In this document: positions 1 to 6,038 of the stretch, one piece after another
Numbering within the stretch: the first letter of the stretch is position 1
How the letters are laid out: each line of letters starts with the position of its first letter
Assembly: GCA_022837245.1 (NCBI GenBank)
Contig: JALHHX010000059.1
Coordinates: 1-12,591, forward strand
From: Lentisphaerota bacterium
Lineage (GTDB): Bacteria > Verrucomicrobiota > Kiritimatiellia > RFP12 > UBA3636
DNA: 12,591 nt
Reading direction: 5' to 3'
Translations under genes and position numbers: made by a program
Notes under the pieces: model-generated
Seen by the model: only the letters and a program-made list of their open reading frames with translations
Told to the model about the DNA's origin: nothing
The model's database searches: none

Positions 1-191
1 AACGCATGTCCGTCCTTGAATATAGTGATTTCTGTGACGGGCATTCGTGCTGTTGTGCTTTCTTGTGCGAGTGGCTCCGCAAAGGAGCGTATAGCAATAA
101 GGCTTAAGGAGAGGAGGCATACCGCTTGTTGCAAAGCGCGGTGGCTTTTTGGCATCGTGCCATTGGTAATCAATGTGGTTTGGTTGTTCAT
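1..191 (-). CDS. Putative exported protein, 5' end only (runs off left edge)
   Basis: On the minus strand an ATG at 191-189 opens a frame with no stop through to base 1, giving 63 codons and two extra bases, so the gene is cut by the window edge. A Shine-Dalgarno-like AAAGGA lies about 7 bases upstream. Residues 1-20 are polar with K15, H17 and R18, residues 21-34 are hydrophobic (AVCLLSLSLIAI), and SFA at 36-38 gives a plausible signal peptidase I site before E39. The predicted mature start, around residues 52-63, reads VTEITIFKDGHA. That resembles the start of exported DUF4139-like proteins of planctomycete/verrucomicrobial bacteria as I remember them, but too little is present to assign a family. 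A TTGACA hexamer (minus strand 263-258) could be its -35 box, but no convincing -10 follows. The Shine-Dalgarno site, signal peptide and open frame together make a real gene likely; the function is unknown. Confidence 0.6.
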   Translation of the reverse strand, partial: MNNQTTLITNGTMPKSHRALQQAVCLLSLSLIAIRSFAEPLAQESTTARMPVTEITIFKDGHA

Positions 192-321
192 GATTGATCC
201 TTTCTTTTGTTCTATTTGTGTGAACAGAACCATTTCAACATTTCCCTGCGAATCGTTTGTCAATACAGGGTAAAAACCTTGTAAAATAAAAGTAAAAGAT
301 GATTTGAAACCTGAGCCACCG

Positions 322-439
322 CCGTAATCATATCTAAATATTACGGAGCCAGACTCTTCAGTCCCGTAATCTGGTGTTTCTCACGCGAAATTAAAGCGCA
401 GTCTGGAGCCAGACTCCCCAGCCATTACGGTGCCAGACT
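322..439. repeat. REP-like cluster of short inverted and direct repeats
   Basis: The 7-mer ATTACGG occurs four times in alternating orientation: CCGTAAT at 322-328, ATTACGG at 340-346, CCGTAAT at 364-370 and ATTACGG at 424-430. A longer 16-mer, ATTACGGAGCCAGACT (340-355), recurs at 424-439 with one mismatch (A to T), and its core GGAGCCAGACTC appears again at 405-416. The segment 340-370 can fold as a 7-bp stem, a 5-base bulge (AGCCA), a 4-bp stem GACT/AGTC and a CTTC loop. Positions 400-415 form a near-palindrome, AGTCTGG-AG-CCAGACT. Such imperfectly palindromic intergenic units resemble REP/BIME elements mobilised by RAYT transposases. No transposase is in the window, so that link is inference. 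Confidence 0.6.
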
Positions 440-448
440 AAGGCAAAC

Positions 449-485
449 AAAAAAGGCGCTGGTTTCCTTGTTGGAAACCAGCGCC
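449..485 (-). terminator. Rho-independent terminator of the hnd operon
   Basis: A perfect 13-bp inverted repeat, GGCGCTGGTTTCC (455-467) and GGAAACCAGCGCC (473-485), encloses a 5-base loop. On the minus strand it is followed directly by six T residues (A449-A454 on the plus strand). It lies 23 bases past the hndD stop codon, in the right place and orientation to end the five-gene hydrogenase transcript. The T-tract is on one side only, so it is not an obvious bidirectional terminator. Confidence 0.95.
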
Positions 486-508
486 GATTCTTGCTATGAG
501 TCAAGCGT

Positions 509-2263
509 TTACTTTGCGTAGACCTTGCGTTTGCGGTATTTGGTGTGGAGGAGCTTCTCCGCCTTTTCGCTGCCTGGCTTGCCGAGGTAGTCGGCGTACA
601 GAGCCTGCACCTGCGGGTTCTTATGTGACATGCGAATGACGCTCTTTTCGTCGTCAGAGTAGATTCCGGCCGTACGAAGAGCGCGGATTTCATCCGTGGC
701 GCCAGTGGGCTGGCCCCCGCCGCCGATGCAGCCGCCGCGGCATGCCATGACTTCGATGAAGTCGTAGCGTGGTTTCTTGCCTTCCTTGAGGTCGGCGCGA
801 ACGGCGTTCAGGATCTGCTCGACATTGCCCATCTGGTGTGCGACGGCAATCTTTACCTTCGTGCCCTTGATGTCTATCTCGGCTTCCTTGACGCCTTCCA
901 TGCCGCGGACGACATCGAATTTGATCGATGGAGGCTGGTCATCGCCTGTGACCATGCAGTATGCCGTGCGCAGCGCGGCTTCCATAACGCCGCCAGTGAC
1001 GCCGAAGATGGTACCTGCGCCGCTGTATGCGCCAAGCAGCTCGTCTGCCTCTTCGTCCGGAAGATTGAGGAAGTCTATGCCCGCGCTCTTAATCATCCGC
1101 GCCAATTCGCGAGTGGTTAGGACGAGGTCAGTGTCCTGCTGGCCGGTGGAGGACATCTCGTCGGATCGGGTGATTTCGTATTTCTTCGCGGTGCATGGCA
1201 TGATGGAAATGACCGCGATCTTTTTCGGATCTACGTTGTTCTTCTCCGCCCAGTATGATTTCGCGAGCGCGCTGAGCATCTGCTGAGGGGATTTGGCGGA
1301 CGAGAAGTTCTCGGTGAAGTCGGGTGCGTATTTCTCCATCCAGTCCGTCCAGGCGGGGCAACACGATGTTATGAGAGGGAGGGCTTTGCCTTTTGTGAAA
1401 CGCTTCACGAATTCGGTTGCTTCTTCCATTATCGTGACGTCGGCGCTGTAGTTGGTGTCGAACACCTTTTCGAAGCCGAGGCGGCGCAGGGCGGCGTAGA
1501 TCTTGCCGGTGAGCAACGTTCCCGGTTTGAGACCGAACGCCTCTCCGAGGGCGACGCGCACTGCCGGCGCGATTTGGGCGACGGCGACGGTGTCGGGGTC
1601 GCGCAGGAGGTCCCAGGCCTTTCGTGTCTGGTCGTTCTCGTAAATCGCGCCAACAGGGCAATGCGCCGAGCACTGGCCGCACTTGATGCAGGGGGAATCG
1701 TTCAGCTTCACTCCGGCGGCGGGGATCATGCGCGTGTCTTCGCCGCGGCCGATGAACTCAAGCGCCCAAACATTCTGCATATTCTGGCAGACGTCCACGC
1801 AGCGGCCGCACTTGATGCACTTCTCCTGGTTGAGCACGAGGGAAGGGGTGGAGTCGTCAACGGGGATCTTTAGCACCTCGCGCGGGAACGGGACTTCACG
1901 TATACCGAAATCGGCCGCGATTTTCTGTAGCTCGCAGTTGCCCGAGCGCGGGCATTGCAGGCAGTCGTTCGGGTGGTTGGCGAGGATGAGCTCGAGCACG
2001 GTGCGGCGCACGTCGACGATGTCGGAGTCGTGCGTTGTGATTTTCATGCCGGGGGCGACCTCAGTGCAACATGCGCGGAGCAGCTTCGGCGAGCCTGCGT
2101 TGCGTACCACGCAAATCCCGCAGGAGGCGCCTGCCTTCAGATCCGGGTGGTAGCAGAGCGAGGGGATTTTGACATGGACGGCCTTCGCCGCGTTGAGGAT
2201 CGAGGTGCCCTGCGGCACTTCCACGGGGATTCCGTTGATTTCCAGTTTGATCATATTTGACAT
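509..2263 (-). CDS. hndD: [FeFe] hydrogenase catalytic subunit (HndD/HydA type)
   Basis: Catalyses reversible H2 formation at the H-cluster in the cytoplasm, taking electrons from the partner diaphorase subunits. From the ATG at 2263 it has 584 residues, the length of Clostridium CpI or Desulfovibrio HndD. An N-terminal [2Fe-2S] domain carries C37, C48, C51 and C65 or C66. A His-Cys [4Fe-4S] site has H97, C101, C104 and C110. Two ferredoxin clusters follow (C149/C152/C155/C159 and C192/C195/C198/C202). The three H-cluster signatures are complete: TSCCPAW at 299-305 (C301 proton relay, C302 ligand), MPCTAKKYE at 355-363 (C357) and MACRGGCIGGGGQP at 506-519 (C508, C512). An in-frame TTG at 2281 would add six residues, but the Shine-Dalgarno AAAGG (2278-2274) sits between it and the ATG, so ATG 2263 is chosen. 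It is the last gene of the operon, 19 bases after hndC. Confidence 0.97.
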   Translation of the reverse strand: MSNMIKLEINGIPVEVPQGTSILNAAKAVHVKIPSLCYHPDLKAGASCGICVVRNAGSPKLLRACCTEVAPGMKITTHDSDIVDVRRTVLELILANHPNDCLQCPRSGNCELQKIAADFGIREVPFPREVLKIPVDDSTPSLVLNQEKCIKCGRCVDVCQNMQNVWALEFIGRGEDTRMIPAAGVKLNDSPCIKCGQCSAHCPVGAIYENDQTRKAWDLLRDPDTVAVAQIAPAVRVALGEAFGLKPGTLLTGKIYAALRRLGFEKVFDTNYSADVTIMEEATEFVKRFTKGKALPLITSCCPAWTDWMEKYAPDFTENFSSAKSPQQMLSALAKSYWAEKNNVDPKKIAVISIMPCTAKKYEITRSDEMSSTGQQDTDLVLTTRELARMIKSAGIDFLNLPDEEADELLGAYSGAGTIFGVTGGVMEAALRTAYCMVTGDDQPPSIKFDVVRGMEGVKEAEIDIKGTKVKIAVAHQMGNVEQILNAVRADLKEGKKPRYDFIEVMACRGGCIGGGGQPTGATDEIRALRTAGIYSDDEKSVIRMSHKNPQVQALYADYLGKPGSEKAEKLLHTKYRKRKVYAK

Positions 2264-2282
2264 TGTGGTTTGACCTTTCAAA

Positions 2283-4067
2283 TTAGCTGCGTGTTATGGC
2301 GTCGAACTTGCATTTTTCGTAGCAGACCCCGCACTTGATGCACCTGGCCTGGTTTATCACGTGCTTCTGCTTCACGACGCCCGTGATCGCCGCGACAGGG
2401 CAGTTGCGCGCGCACACGGTGCATCCGATGCACTTGTCGGTTATTGTGTAGGTGGTGAGCTTCTTGCATTTGCCGGCTTCGCATTTGTGGTCGTTTATAT
2501 GCTCGAGGTACTCCTCCATGAAATAGTTGAGACTCGACAAGACCGGGTTCGAGGCTGTCTGCCCCAGGCCGCAGAGCGATGCGCGCGCCATAGCAGCGCC
2601 GATATTCCTCATGTCGTCGATGTCTTTGAGCTGGCCGCGTCCGTCTGAAATCCTGCCAAGGTAATTGAGGAGCTTGCGTCCGCCGATTCTGCATGGCGCG
2701 CATTTGCCGCACGATTCATCGACGGTGAAGTCGAGGTAGAACTTGGCGATATCGACTATGCAGTCGGTGTCGTCCATGACGATGAGTCCGCCTGAACCCA
2801 TGATAGAGCCGATTTTGGCGAGGCTGCCGTAGTCGATCGGCGTGTCCAGGAATTTCGGCGGGATTATGCCGCCAGAGGGGCCGCCCGTCTGGGCCGCCTT
2901 GAACTGGCGTCCATTCCTTATTCCGCCACCGATTTCGAATATGATTTCGCGCAGCGTTGTGCCCATCGGCACTTCGATGAGGCCGGTGTTATTGACTTTG
3001 CCCGTAAGCGCGAATACCTTCGTTCCCTTTGTGTCTGCCGTGCCGATTTTGTTGAACCATTCGGCGCCCTTCGTCAAAATGACAGGGATGTTGGCGAGCG
3101 TCTCCACGTTGTTGATGACCGTCGGTTTCTCCCACAGGCCCTTGACCGCTGGGAACGGCGGACGCGGGCGGGGCATGCCGCGGTTGCCTTCAATGGAGGC
3201 GAGGAGCGCCGTTTCCTCGCCGCATACGAACGCCCCGGCTCCGAAGCGCAGTTCGATATCGAAATCAAAATCGCTGCCGAGAATTTTAGAGCCTAGCAGT
3301 CCATAGTCTTTGGCCGCCGCGATGGCTGTCTGGAGGCGCTTGATGGCGAGGGGATATTCGGCGCGAATGTAGATGAAACCCTTCGAGGCGCCAATCGCAT
3401 AGCCGGCGATGGCCATGGCCTCGAGAACAGAATGCGGGTCGCCTTCGAGCGTGGAACGGTCCATGTATGCGCCGGGGTCGCCCTCGTCGGCGTTGCACAC
3501 CATGTACTTCTGTCCTTTGGGCTGCGCGGCGGCGAACGCCCATTTCTTGCCCGTCGGGAAGCCGGCGCCGCCGCGTCCGCGGAGGCCGGAGCGCGAGACT
3601 TCGTCGATCACCTGCTCAGGCGTCATCTGGAAGAGAGCCTTCTCCAGGCCGGCGTAGCCATCGCGAGCGATATAGTCGTCGATCTTGTCTGGGTCGATCA
3701 CGCCGCAGTTGCGCAGCACGATGCGGAACTGCTTCTGGTAGAAGTCGATTCCTTCGACGGAGACGAGCGACTTGCCCTGCGCGTGGTTGTAGAGCAGGCG
3801 GTCGACAACGCGGCCCTTGACGAGATGTTCCTTCACGATCTCCTTAGCGTCACCAGGCTTGACCGACACGTAGAAAGTGTTTTCCGGGAGCACTTTCACT
3901 ATGGGGCCCTTCTCACAGAATCCGAGGCATCCTGTGCGGACGATTTGTATGTCGTCTTTCAAACCTGCGGCGTCGATCTCCTTGCGGAGGGCATCCGTCA
4001 GTTCCACGCCGCGGCTAGAATCACAAGCGGTGCCGCCGCATACCAGCAAATAGTTTTTGTAGGCCAT
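2283..4067 (-). CDS. hndC: NAD(P)H-oxidising diaphorase subunit of the hydrogenase (NuoF-like)
   Basis: Flavoprotein that exchanges electrons between NAD(P)(H) and the iron-sulfur chain leading to the H-cluster subunit; in bifurcating enzymes of this family it is thought to be the branch point with ferredoxin. The 594 residues show, in order: a thioredoxin-fold [2Fe-2S] domain (C10, C15, C47, C51); the FMN/NADH-binding NuoF core with GRGGAGFPTGKKW (164-176), NADEGDPGAYMD (192-203) and the GAGAFVCGEETALL block (276-289); an SLBB region; the NuoF-type [4Fe-4S] site (C453, C456, C459, C499); a Cys pair C529/C534; and a C-terminal two-cluster ferredoxin (C546/C549/C552/C556 and C576/C579/C582/C586). 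The start ATG is preceded by AGAGG. The order of domains matches HndC/HydB rather than Complex I NuoF, which lacks the two terminal ferredoxin clusters. Confidence 0.95.
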   Translation of the reverse strand: MAYKNYLLVCGGTACDSSRGVELTDALRKEIDAAGLKDDIQIVRTGCLGFCEKGPIVKVLPENTFYVSVKPGDAKEIVKEHLVKGRVVDRLLYNHAQGKSLVSVEGIDFYQKQFRIVLRNCGVIDPDKIDDYIARDGYAGLEKALFQMTPEQVIDEVSRSGLRGRGGAGFPTGKKWAFAAAQPKGQKYMVCNADEGDPGAYMDRSTLEGDPHSVLEAMAIAGYAIGASKGFIYIRAEYPLAIKRLQTAIAAAKDYGLLGSKILGSDFDFDIELRFGAGAFVCGEETALLASIEGNRGMPRPRPPFPAVKGLWEKPTVINNVETLANIPVILTKGAEWFNKIGTADTKGTKVFALTGKVNNTGLIEVPMGTTLREIIFEIGGGIRNGRQFKAAQTGGPSGGIIPPKFLDTPIDYGSLAKIGSIMGSGGLIVMDDTDCIVDIAKFYLDFTVDESCGKCAPCRIGGRKLLNYLGRISDGRGQLKDIDDMRNIGAAMARASLCGLGQTASNPVLSSLNYFMEEYLEHINDHKCEAGKCKKLTTYTITDKCIGCTVCARNCPVAAITGVVKQKHVINQARCIKCGVCYEKCKFDAITRS

Positions 4068-4078
4068 GTTTTCCTCTT

Positions 4079-4471
4079 TTATTTATCTATGATGTCAATA
4101 GCGGGCTTGTCGCAGATGTGGTTGTCGAGCAACTCGCGTCCAACAACGTGCTTTTCAATTATCGCGCGCGCCACTTCTGGTGTCACGTTCCCGTAGATTA
4201 TCGGCGGCATGTTCGGCACCACGACCTCCACGGTCGGCTCGGAATGGCACATGCCCATGCATCCGGTCTGCCGGACGAGCACGTTCGAGAGCCCCTTCTC
4301 CGCCACTGCGTCGATGATCGCGCTGAAGGTTTCCTTCGCGCCGGCCGCTATGCCGCAGGTGCCCATGCCCACGACCATCTGCACATCCTTGTTGTCGGAA
4401 TCGCGCAACGCCATGGTTTGTTTTTTCTCCTCGCGCATTTTGCGCAACCCTTCAAGCGTCAGTTTCGCCAT
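4079..4471 (-). CDS. hndB: Thioredoxin-fold (2Fe-2S) ferredoxin-like subunit HndB
   Basis: Small hydrogenase partner of 130 residues, probably passing electrons within the Hnd complex or tuning it. The sequence shows the thioredoxin-like ferredoxin pattern MGTCGIAAGA (36-45) and QTGCMGMCHSEPTVEV (68-83), with Cys at 39, 71 and 75. The usual second Cys of the first pair is absent (GIAAGA instead), as I recall for other HndB-type proteins. Another Cys, C120, lies near the C-terminus in NHICDKP. An N-terminal basic helix (residues 4-18) precedes the domain. Its Shine-Dalgarno site AAAGGAG falls in the last codons of the upstream ATPase gene, whose TGA (4477-4475) ends three bases before this ATG, implying translational coupling. 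The hndC start follows 11 bases after its stop. Confidence 0.9.
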   Translation of the reverse strand: MAKLTLEGLRKMREEKKQTMALRDSDNKDVQMVVGMGTCGIAAGAKETFSAIIDAVAEKGLSNVLVRQTGCMGMCHSEPTVEVVVPNMPPIIYGNVTPEVARAIIEKHVVGRELLDNHICDKPAIDIIDK

Positions 4472-4474
4472 TGT

Positions 4475-5104
4475 TCACTCCTTTGCGGTTTCAGCCGTGT
4501 CCCGGCCGCGCGCCGCCGCGCTTTCTTTAGTTGATGAAAAAGTAATCGTCGCGAATGTCTCGCGCGCCTTGAGGCCGGACTCCTGATCCTTCAGGAAGGC
4601 TTTTGCAAGCACAAGGTTTGACGCCTCGCGGAGGTCGCCAAGAGCGTCTTCCAGCTCGCTCTTCTCTATTGAATATGACTCCGGCCCTATTGTGTGCGTG
4701 AAGCGGATGTCGCAGTCGCAAGCGTAGTTCATAAGCGACACGACGGTCGCTGCCACGTTGCCCAGCGGCGGCGTGTCGGGATGCGTGGCGCCGAAGCAGT
4801 ATACGATCTCCGTGCCTTTGCCGGGCTCGGACTCAATCGTGAACCCGCCGCCGGTAGCCTCTACGGTTTGGCGCAACAGCGGCAACCCGAGGCCGACGCG
4901 ACGTTTGTCGTGCTTGCCTTCCTCGGTATAGAACGGATTCCACACGCGCCCGAGCGTCTCCTCGTCCATTCCTTTCCCATTGTCCTTCACCGTTATCTCC
5001 ACAGTATCGCCATTCTCTGTCAGCCGCGCGTCAATTCGCCCGGCACCAGCCTCAATCGAGTTCTGCACCGTGTCCGCAATGTAGTCGCAGATTGTCGCAT
5101 GCAT
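4475..5104 (-). CDS. Histidine-kinase-type ATP-binding protein in the hydrogenase operon
   Basis: A stand-alone GHKL (HATPase_c) domain of 209 residues. The N-box is DTVQNSIEAGA (11-21, N15), the G1 box is DNGKGMD (41-47) and the G2 region is VGLGLPLL (70-77), with GKGTEI (95-100) closing the fold. No dimerisation/phosphoacceptor histidine domain, no sensor and no membrane segment are seen, so it is not a classical sensor kinase. Residues 105-209 form a second region I cannot assign. Comparable ATPase genes sit beside NuoE-like and HndB-like genes in hydrogenase operons of other anaerobes, as I recall; their role is unclear (anti-sigma-like kinase or assembly ATPase are possibilities). The start is uncertain: the AAGGA overlapping the hndA stop is 14 bases from this ATG and only 5 from an in-frame CTG at 5113. 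Confidence 0.85.
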   Translation of the reverse strand: MHATICDYIADTVQNSIEAGAGRIDARLTENGDTVEITVKDNGKGMDEETLGRVWNPFYTEEGKHDKRRVGLGLPLLRQTVEATGGGFTIESEPGKGTEIVYCFGATHPDTPPLGNVAATVVSLMNYACDCDIRFTHTIGPESYSIEKSELEDALGDLREASNLVLAKAFLKDQESGLKARETFATITFSSTKESAAARGRDTAETAKE

Positions 5105-5121
5105 TCCCCGCAGCCATTTCC

Positions 5122-5634
5122 TTAAGCCTGCTTCGCCTTCGCGCCGCGGTATTGGTCTAGCAACGGGGCAATGTCCTTCGTGGAGAGTTTGCCGTGCACC
5201 TCGCCGTTAATCACTACGACCGGCGCGAGACCGCAGCAACCTAGGCAGCGCACAGCCTCGAGCGAGAACTCGCCGTCCGGGGTAGTGGCATCGACGCCGA
5301 CACCCAACTGCTTTTCCAGTTCGGCCATTATGTCGTCTCCACCGCGCAGATAGCAGGCCGTTCCCAGACAGACCTGTATGATGTTGCGCCCGGACTTTTC
5401 CGTCTTGAAAAAATTGTAGAACGTGATGACGCCATATATCTTCGCGAGCGGCACCTTAAGCATCGACGCGATCTCGAACGTCAAGCTTCGCGGGATGTAG
5501 CCGTAAGTCTGCTGCACGCGGTGGAGCACCATGATCAAATTGCCAGGCTTGCTCTTCCATTCCTCAATGAACGCCATAAGCTCTGGCGTGATTTGCACCT
5601 TATCTTCGGATGTGTTTTGTTTTGTTTCGCTCAA
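5122..5634 (-). CDS. hndA: Hydrogenase [2Fe-2S] subunit HndA (NuoE-like)
   Basis: Electron-transfer subunit of 170 residues that pairs with the flavoprotein subunit, like the 24-kDa subunit of Complex I. It has the NuoE helical N-domain, including LHRVQQTYGYIP (37-48) and KIYGVITFYNFF (65-76), followed by a thioredoxin-fold cluster domain with the four expected ligands: C89 and C94 in CLGTAC, and C130 and C134 in CLGCCG. The start codon is TTG: a GGAG (5645-5642) lies 7 bases upstream, and the next in-frame ATG is M20, inside the conserved domain, so TTG at 5634 is preferred. It is the first gene of the operon. Its TAA overlaps the Shine-Dalgarno site of the next gene, which begins 17 bases later. 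Confidence 0.95.
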   Translation of the reverse strand: MSETKQNTSEDKVQITPELMAFIEEWKSKPGNLIMVLHRVQQTYGYIPRSLTFEIASMLKVPLAKIYGVITFYNFFKTEKSGRNIIQVCLGTACYLRGGDDIMAELEKQLGVGVDATTPDGEFSLEAVRCLGCCGLAPVVVINGEVHGKLSTKDIAPLLDQYRGAKAKQA

Positions 5635-5708
5635 GGCAAGTCTCCAGTCTGTTGTATAAAACCCTTCTTACCGCCGCCCCTCTTCTAGGTCGGCGTGAAT
5701 GCGTCCAA

Positions 5709-5737
5709 AGTATGCTCTTTTTTTATCTAATGCACAA
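5709..5737 (-). promoter_or_regulatory. hndA: Possible promoter of the hnd operon
   Basis: On the minus strand TTGTGC (5737-5732) and CATACT (5714-5709) are separated by 17 bases, within an AT-rich stretch. They match the sigma70 boxes only 3/6 and 4/6. Transcription would start near 5702, leaving a leader of about 68 bases before the TTG start. An alternative pair (TTTTCA, 18 bases, GATAAA) overlaps the same stretch, so only the general location is supported. Confidence 0.3.
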
Positions 5738-5889
5738 GAAAAAAATGAAAACGCTCATAATCGGGTTGACACAGGGGTATGGGAAAAGGGTGTGGCTGAG
5801 GCACGAGCGCGCGCTTCCGGCTTGAAATTGGAGGCGAAAAGTGGGTGCGCTGTCCATCGCGTCTCCATTTCGCAAATGAAAACGGGTGC

Positions 5890-5918
5890 TTGACGCATTC
5901 CGGCCAAAACACTAGAAT
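5890..5918 (+). promoter_or_regulatory. Strong sigma70-type promoter for tRNA-Arg (and probably serC)
   Basis: TTGACG (5890-5895) and TAGAAT (5913-5918) are separated by exactly 17 bases; each matches the consensus at five of six positions. Initiation would fall near 5925, about 8 bases before the mature tRNA 5' end. No terminator lies between the tRNA and serC, so this promoter can also supply the serC-recO genes. Confidence 0.85.
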
Positions 5919-5932
5919 CACAAACCTCCAAA

Positions 5933-6009
5933 GCCCCAGTAGCTCAGATGGACAGAGCGTCGGTTTCCTAAACCGCAGGCCGCGTGTTCGAGTCACGCCT
6001 GGGGCACCA
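5933..6009 (+). tRNA. tRNA-Arg (anticodon CCT)
   Basis: A 77-nt cloverleaf. The acceptor stem GCCCCAG pairs fully with CTGGGGC, followed by discriminator A and an encoded CCA (6007-6009). The D stem is GCTC/GAGC and the T stem GCGTG/CACGC, with loop TTCGAGT. The anticodon loop TTCCTAA places CCT at 5967-5969, reading AGG (Arg). The outermost anticodon-stem position pairs T27 with C43, a mismatch; the other four pairs are intact. Its own promoter lies just upstream, and serC begins 29 bases after the CCA. Confidence 0.97.
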
Positions 6010-6038
6010 TATTTAGAAGGCAAAGGAAAGCAACACCC

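Larger units (their letters stand above)
192..508. other. Intergenic region downstream of the hydrogenase operon
   Basis: These 317 bases separate the stop of hndD from the start of the exported-protein gene. They hold a bidirectional-looking repeat cluster (322-439) and the operon terminator (449-485). The AT-rich stretch at 240-305 should contain the promoter of the leftward gene at 191; a TTGACA is visible on the minus strand at 263-258. No convincing coding region was found: a plus-strand frame at 16-273 lacks a Shine-Dalgarno site and overlaps the better supported minus-strand gene. Confidence 0.6.
5635..5932. other. Divergent control region between hndA and tRNA-Arg
   Basis: About 300 bases with no credible gene. 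The AT-rich part (5704-5760) is the likely promoter area for the leftward hydrogenase operon, and 5890-5918 holds the rightward tRNA promoter. The GC-rich middle (5780-5870) shows no repeat or hairpin that I could support. A minus-strand frame here (5727-6023) reads through the complement of the tRNA and is considered spurious. Confidence 0.5.

Noticed and set aside
322..439. CRISPR array interpretation of the repeat cluster
   Set aside because: Repeat units are short, alternate in orientation and are unevenly spaced; there are no uniform spacers and no cas genes.
777..1286. Plus-strand open frames inside hndD (also 836-1120, 1683-2153, 1955-2260)
   Set aside because: They lie antisense to a hydrogenase gene with complete cofactor motifs. 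They show no Shine-Dalgarno site or recognisable domain and are composition shadows of GC-rich codons.
3432..4196. 254-codon plus-strand frame across the hndC start and the end of hndB
   Set aside because: It is antisense to two well supported genes and their intergenic gap; its protein is low in recognisable structure.
5709..5737. Possible Rex (NADH-sensing repressor) operator before hndA, suggested by TTGTG
   Set aside because: The matching inverted half-site is absent, so the palindrome required for Rex binding is not supported.
5766..5794. TTGACA at 5766-5771 as a plus-strand promoter
   Set aside because: The base run 17-18 positions downstream is GC-rich (GGTGTG) with no -10-like hexamer, while a much better promoter lies at 5890-5918.
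5727..6023. 98-codon minus-strand frame overlapping the tRNA-Arg gene
   Set aside because: Its N-terminal part is the translated complement of a tRNA, a common false call. No ribosome site or family similarity was seen.
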